Source: UBA4246 sp045113695 (lineage in GTDB: Bacteria; Bacillota; Clostridia; Christensenellales; Aristaeellaceae). From it: a stretch of DNA of 25,382 nt. The position numbers were made by a program, and so were the translations under genes. Positions 22,818 through 25,382 of this stretch are shown one piece after another (the first letter of the stretch is position 1; each line of letters starts with the position of its first letter). The stretch is taken from NCBI GenBank assembly GCA_045113695.1, contig JBGUJG010000138.1:1-25382 (forward strand). The letters are read 5' to 3'. Below the pieces are notes generated by a model. The model had not been told where the DNA came from. It saw nothing but the letters and a program-made list of their open reading frames with translations, and did no database searches.

Positions 22818-22846
22818 TTGAAAAAAAGAACATTATGGCATATAAT
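22818..22846 (+). promoter_or_regulatory. Sigma-A promoter of DUF951-lepB
   Basis: TTGAAA (22818-22823), 17 bases, TATAAT (22841-22846), just after the end of the 63-aa gene. It shows that DUF951-lepB need not depend on the sigma operon. Confidence 0.88.
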
Positions 22847-22877
22847 GTATCAAACCTGATGGAAGGAGGTTTCCGGG

Positions 22878-23111
22878 ATGGAGGATGAGATCCGGCTGGG
22901 CGATGTCGTCCGCACGAAAAAGCCGCATCCCTGCGGCGGGGACACCTGGACGGTGACCCGCACCGGGGCGGATATCAAACTCAGATGCCGCACCTGCGGC
23001 CGGGTCGTGATGCTGGACCGCGTGGTTTTCCTGAAGCGCCGCAAGGCGACCCTGGAGCGCGGGCCGGAGCCCAACATCATTCCGGATGAGCCTGCCCTTT
23101 CATCCAACTGA
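22878..23111 (+). CDS. DUF951 family small protein
   Basis: 77 aa, matching DUF951: RLGDVVRTKKPHPCGGDTW near the N-terminus, then ADIKLRCRTCGRVVML. Cys19, Cys37 and Cys40 form a likely zinc-knuckle-like site, and the length is usual. DUF951 proteins are common across Firmicutes, often near chromosome segregation or translation genes; the role is unknown, but nucleic-acid or metal binding is plausible. GGAAGGAGG precedes the ATG. It is the first gene of a two-gene unit with lepB, 18 bases upstream, under the promoter at 22818-22846. Confidence 0.88.
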   Translation: MEDEIRLGDVVRTKKPHPCGGDTWTVTRTGADIKLRCRTCGRVVMLDRVVFLKRRKATLERGPEPNIIPDEPALSSN

Positions 23112-23129
23112 CAGGAGGAACAGTCTTTC

Positions 23130-23777
23130 ATGAGTGAAAATAACCAGCTTCCCCACGACGAACAGAACAGCGCCAAAGCCGAAGAGACGGCCGGGCAAAG
23201 CGGTTTCAAAGCCTTTTGGAACCGCCCGATCAAAGTGCCGGAAGGGAAGAAGCCTCGTACCATGGGACAGGAAATTTTAAGCTGGATCTATACCATCGGC
23301 GGCGCCCTGCTGATCGTCCTGGTGATCCGCTCGTTTGTCTTTGAGCTGTACCGGGTGGACGGCAGCAGCATGACCAATACCCTGATCGACGGCGAGCGGA
23401 TGTTCTGCACCAAGTTCGACTATCTGCTCAGCGGCCCGCAGCGCAACGACGTGGTGATCTGCCACTTCCCGAACCGGGGCCGCACTGCCTTTGTCAAGCG
23501 CCTGGTCGCGATGCCCGGCGACACCGTGGAAATCAGAAACCGCCAGCTCTATGTCAATGACGAGCTGATCCCGGACCCGCCCAAGATGAACTCCCTGCCC
23601 TATGCCGATTATCCCCGCCGCACCCTCAAAGACAACGAGTATTTCGTCGTCGGGGACAACCGGGGCAATTCCCATGACAGCCGCGCGGGCGACGTAGGCC
23701 CGCTGACCCGGGACCAGATCGTCGCCCATGTCCGCACCGTGCTCTTCCCCTTCAGCGCCGTCCGTGGGGTCGACTGA
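23130..23777 (+). CDS. lepB: Signal peptidase I
   Basis: A 215-aa membrane-anchored type I signal peptidase that cleaves signal peptides from exported proteins. A cytosolic tail rich in Asn/Glu/Lys (1-45) leads into one membrane helix (about 50-70), then the catalytic domain. The Ser/Lys dyad is visible: Ser80 in VDGSSM and Lys123 in FVKRLVAMPGD. Box E is VGDNRGNSHDSR (about 174-185). Length and one-TM layout fit Gram-positive enzymes. AGGAGG precedes the ATG. The window holds several exported proteins that would be its substrates (the two large ones at 5503-10818 and the one at 24471). Confidence 0.95.
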   Translation: MSENNQLPHDEQNSAKAEETAGQSGFKAFWNRPIKVPEGKKPRTMGQEILSWIYTIGGALLIVLVIRSFVFELYRVDGSSMTNTLIDGERMFCTKFDYLLSGPQRNDVVICHFPNRGRTAFVKRLVAMPGDTVEIRNRQLYVNDELIPDPPKMNSLPYADYPRRTLKDNEYFVVGDNRGNSHDSRAGDVGPLTRDQIVAHVRTVLFPFSAVRGVD

Positions 23778-23816
23778 CGGTTCTGATCCGAAGTTTTTGT
23801 ACTACAAAAATAATGC

Positions 23817-23845
23817 TGGTCAAATCGCGAACAATCGTGTATAAT
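23817..23845 (+). promoter_or_regulatory. Promoter of the small P-loop gene
   Basis: TGGTCA (23817-23822), 17 bases, TATAAT (23840-23845). The -10 is perfect and the -35 weak. Confidence 0.65.
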
Positions 23846-23879
23846 AGAAACAGGAATCAACGGAAAGGGGGTTTTACCC

Positions 23880-24293
23880 ATGATACAGATTATCCACGGC
23901 AAGAAAGGCTCCGGGAAAACCAAGAAGATTCTGAATCTGGCAGTCGAAACCGTGAAGAACGCGACAGGTGATATCGTCTTTGTGGACGATGACACCAGGT
24001 ATATGTACGATCTTCCGCACGAGATCCGCTTTGTCAACGCCAGCGAATACGGTGTGGACAGCCCGGAAATGTTCCTCGGCTTCCTTTGCGGAATGCTGAC
24101 GCAGAATTTCGACATCAGCACCATCTTTGTGGACGCCTTCATGAAGCTGGTCCGTGTGCCCGCCGAACAGACGGAAACCTTCTTCGCCCGTCTGGACGCC
24201 ATCAGCCAGGCCCACCATGTCAGCTTCATTCTCTCCGCCAGCGTGGATGACGCCGTGGCACCCGAATTCATGAAACAGTATTTTATGGACTGA
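23880..24293 (+). CDS. Small P-loop ATP-binding protein
   Basis: 137 aa. A Walker A motif, GKKGSGKT (7-14), opens the protein, and a possible Walker B hydrophobic strand with Asp is STIFVDAF (about 80-87). It has no domain beyond the nucleotide-binding core, so it looks like a minimal P-loop ATPase. Such proteins are often labelled twitching-motility (PilT-like) in Clostridia, but no pilus or secretion gene is near and there is no clear PilT box. A promoter precedes it, AAAGGGGG provides the Shine-Dalgarno, and a terminator follows at once. Function unknown; it stands alone. Confidence 0.75.
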   Translation: MIQIIHGKKGSGKTKKILNLAVETVKNATGDIVFVDDDTRYMYDLPHEIRFVNASEYGVDSPEMFLGFLCGMLTQNFDISTIFVDAFMKLVRVPAEQTETFFARLDAISQAHHVSFILSASVDDAVAPEFMKQYFMD

Positions 24294-24320
24294 TTGAGAA
24301 CCATCCAACATAATGAACAG

Positions 24321-24354
24321 CGCCGCCGGTGCCTTTGGGCCGGCGGTGTTTTTT
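24321..24354 (+). terminator. Intrinsic terminator after the P-loop gene
   Basis: A nine-pair stem, CGCCGCCGG (24321-24329) and CCGGCGGTG (24340-24348, one G-U), is followed by TTTTTT (24349-24354) and then two more GCG-TTTTT runs. Confidence 0.85.
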
Positions 24355-24398
24355 GCGTTTTTTGCGTTTTTCGCTGCCCGCCAATTCCGGGAAAACTG

Positions 24399-24427
24399 TT
24401 GTCACAAAAGCAGAAATGTGGTATATA
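24399..24427 (+). promoter_or_regulatory. Promoter of the C-terminal BspA-type gene
   Basis: TTGTCA (24399-24404), 17 bases, TATATA (24422-24427). The TATAAT at 24426-24431 is an alternative with a long 21-base spacer. The gene begins 44 bases later with GGGGGAGG before its ATG (24471). Confidence 0.7.
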
Positions 24428-24470
24428 TAATGATATACAGATTGATATGGTCTGCGGGGGAGGAAATACG

Positions 24471-25382
24471 ATGAACGGCTGTCAGGAAAAGAAATTTGTA
24501 TACCGCGGGGCGCTTGCGCGGATATTTGCCCTGCTGCTCTGCTGCGCCCTGCTGGGGGCAGCCGGCGCGCTGGCTGACGACGATGCAACGATCGAAATCG
24601 GCGGGGGAAGCCTGGACGATCTGTTCCCGGTGACGCGGATAGTGTCCATTCCCCAGGGCGTCCGGACGATTGAGGAAGAGGCGTTTTACGGGGATACGTC
24701 GGTCACTGATGTCTGGCTGCCGGACACGGTGGAGACCATCGGCCCCCGTGCCTTCGCAGGCACCGGCCTGACCCATATCCGCCTGTCCTCCGGCCTGACG
24801 GCCATTGCCGCAGACGCCTTCGACGGAGTGACAGCCATGGACGCGGATGTGCAGCCCGGCACCTGGGCCGCTTCCTGGTGGGAGGAAAACAAAGCCCGCT
24901 TCGGCCATGGGGAACAGCCCATGCCGGCGGAATATTTTGAGTACTCGGAACTGGACGACGGCACGATCCGGATCGACCGGTATATCGGGCCGGAAGATGC
25001 GGTGAATGTGATTATTCCGCAGTTCATCAGCGGGAAAACCGTCACTGTTATCGGGGATTACTCTTTTAATAATCAATCCGGTCTGACCGGCAGGCTAGTA
25101 CTGCCTGCAGGGGTCATCAGCATAGGCGACTCTGCTTTCAGCAGCTGCGGCGGCATTTCTGAAATCCTGCTTCAAGAAGGGCTGGAGGAAATCCACCATG
25201 CAGCTTTCTATGACTGTGACAGCCTAACAGTTGTCCATCTGCCCAACAGTATCACAAGGCTGGATTCAGAAGCCTTTGGCAGCTGCGACCATCTAATCCA
25301 GGCCAATTATCCATTATCCTGGACAGAGCTTAATACTGCATACAGCGATTATTCTCCATTTGCCTGGTGTGAGAGTTTAACC
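24471..25382 (+). CDS. BspA-type LRR exported protein, truncated by window edge
   Basis: The first 304 codons of an open frame that runs off the window with no stop. A signal peptide is clear (RGALARIF, a Leu/Cys/Ala core, ALA then DDDA at about 33-37). LRR_5 repeats follow: TIEEEAFYGDTSVTDVWLP, TIGPRAFAGTGLTHIRLS, AIAADAFDG, then, after a roughly 65-residue connecting stretch, VIGDYSFNNQ, SIGDSAFSSCGGISEILL, EIHHAAFYDCDSLTVVHLP, RLDSEAFGSCDHL. These 21-24-residue BspA (Treponema pallidum-like) repeats typify surface adhesins of gut bacteria. Start is ATG at 24471 with GGGGGAGG upstream and its own promoter. It is the same repeat class as the protein at 5503-8454 but not a copy of it. Confidence 0.88.
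   Translation, partial: MNGCQEKKFVYRGALARIFALLLCCALLGAAGALADDDATIEIGGGSLDDLFPVTRIVSIPQGVRTIEEEAFYGDTSVTDVWLPDTVETIGPRAFAGTGLTHIRLSSGLTAIAADAFDGVTAMDADVQPGTWAASWWEENKARFGHGEQPMPAEYFEYSELDDGTIRIDRYIGPEDAVNVIIPQFISGKTVTVIGDYSFNNQSGLTGRLVLPAGVISIGDSAFSSCGGISEILLQEGLEEIHHAAFYDCDSLTVVHLPNSITRLDSEAFGSCDHLIQANYPLSWTELNTAYSDYSPFAWCESLT

Overview
The window looks like a chromosomal segment of a GC-rich, strictly anaerobic, gut- or rumen-type Clostridia/Firmicutes bacterium. Shine-Dalgarno sites are strong (AGGAGG type) and promoters are near-consensus sigma-A. The gene content fits: rubrerythrin, a DUF951 protein next to signal peptidase I, BspA-type leucine-rich-repeat surface proteins and a Firmicutes-type FGGY kinase beside araD. 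No phage, insertion sequence, CRISPR, tRNA or rRNA was seen. Species-level placement is not possible by eye.

Layout. Positions 1-288 hold no protein gene but fold into what looks like a multi-helix structured RNA (21-207), followed by a terminator (240-272) just upstream of a HAD phosphatase (289-975). Then come, on the minus strand, a YcxB-like membrane protein, typA/bipA and prfC (1012-5320), the last with a clear promoter. Two large secreted proteins follow on the minus strand (5503-10818): a BspA/LRR protein and an unrecognised possible lipoprotein. argH (plus) and topB (minus) converge at 11079-14835. Positions 14836-15767 carry no convincing gene and are packed with repeats. A 154-aa membrane protein (15768-16232) sits between two inverted arms of a modular repeat. 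Next, on the plus strand, are a UspA/KdpD-like protein, an unknown 237-aa protein, and an arabinose/ribulose module (FGGY kinase plus L-ribulose-5-phosphate 4-epimerase, 17812-20067). A zinc-ribbon membrane protein and rubrerythrin follow on the minus strand. Divergent from rubrerythrin is an ECF sigma factor overlapping a 63-aa one-TM protein. The window ends with DUF951-lepB, a small P-loop ATPase, and the start of another BspA-type LRR protein running off the edge.

How the genes fit together. Translation GTPases (prfC, typA) form one co-directional unit. The kinase and AraD make two consecutive steps, L-ribulose to L-ribulose-5-P to D-xylulose-5-P. The ECF sigma factor has its own ECF-like promoter, and the rubrerythrin promoter facing it carries the same 9-bp motif at nearly the same distance from its -10, suggesting shared control.

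The most unusual features are (1) the candidate structured RNA at 21-207, which holds one copy of a palindromic repeat; (2) that repeat family, whose three copies show a compensatory base-pair change; (3) the modular inverted repeat arms enclosing the gene at 15768-16232; (4) repeats lying exactly at stop codons of five genes; and (5) the paired rbr/ECF promoters.
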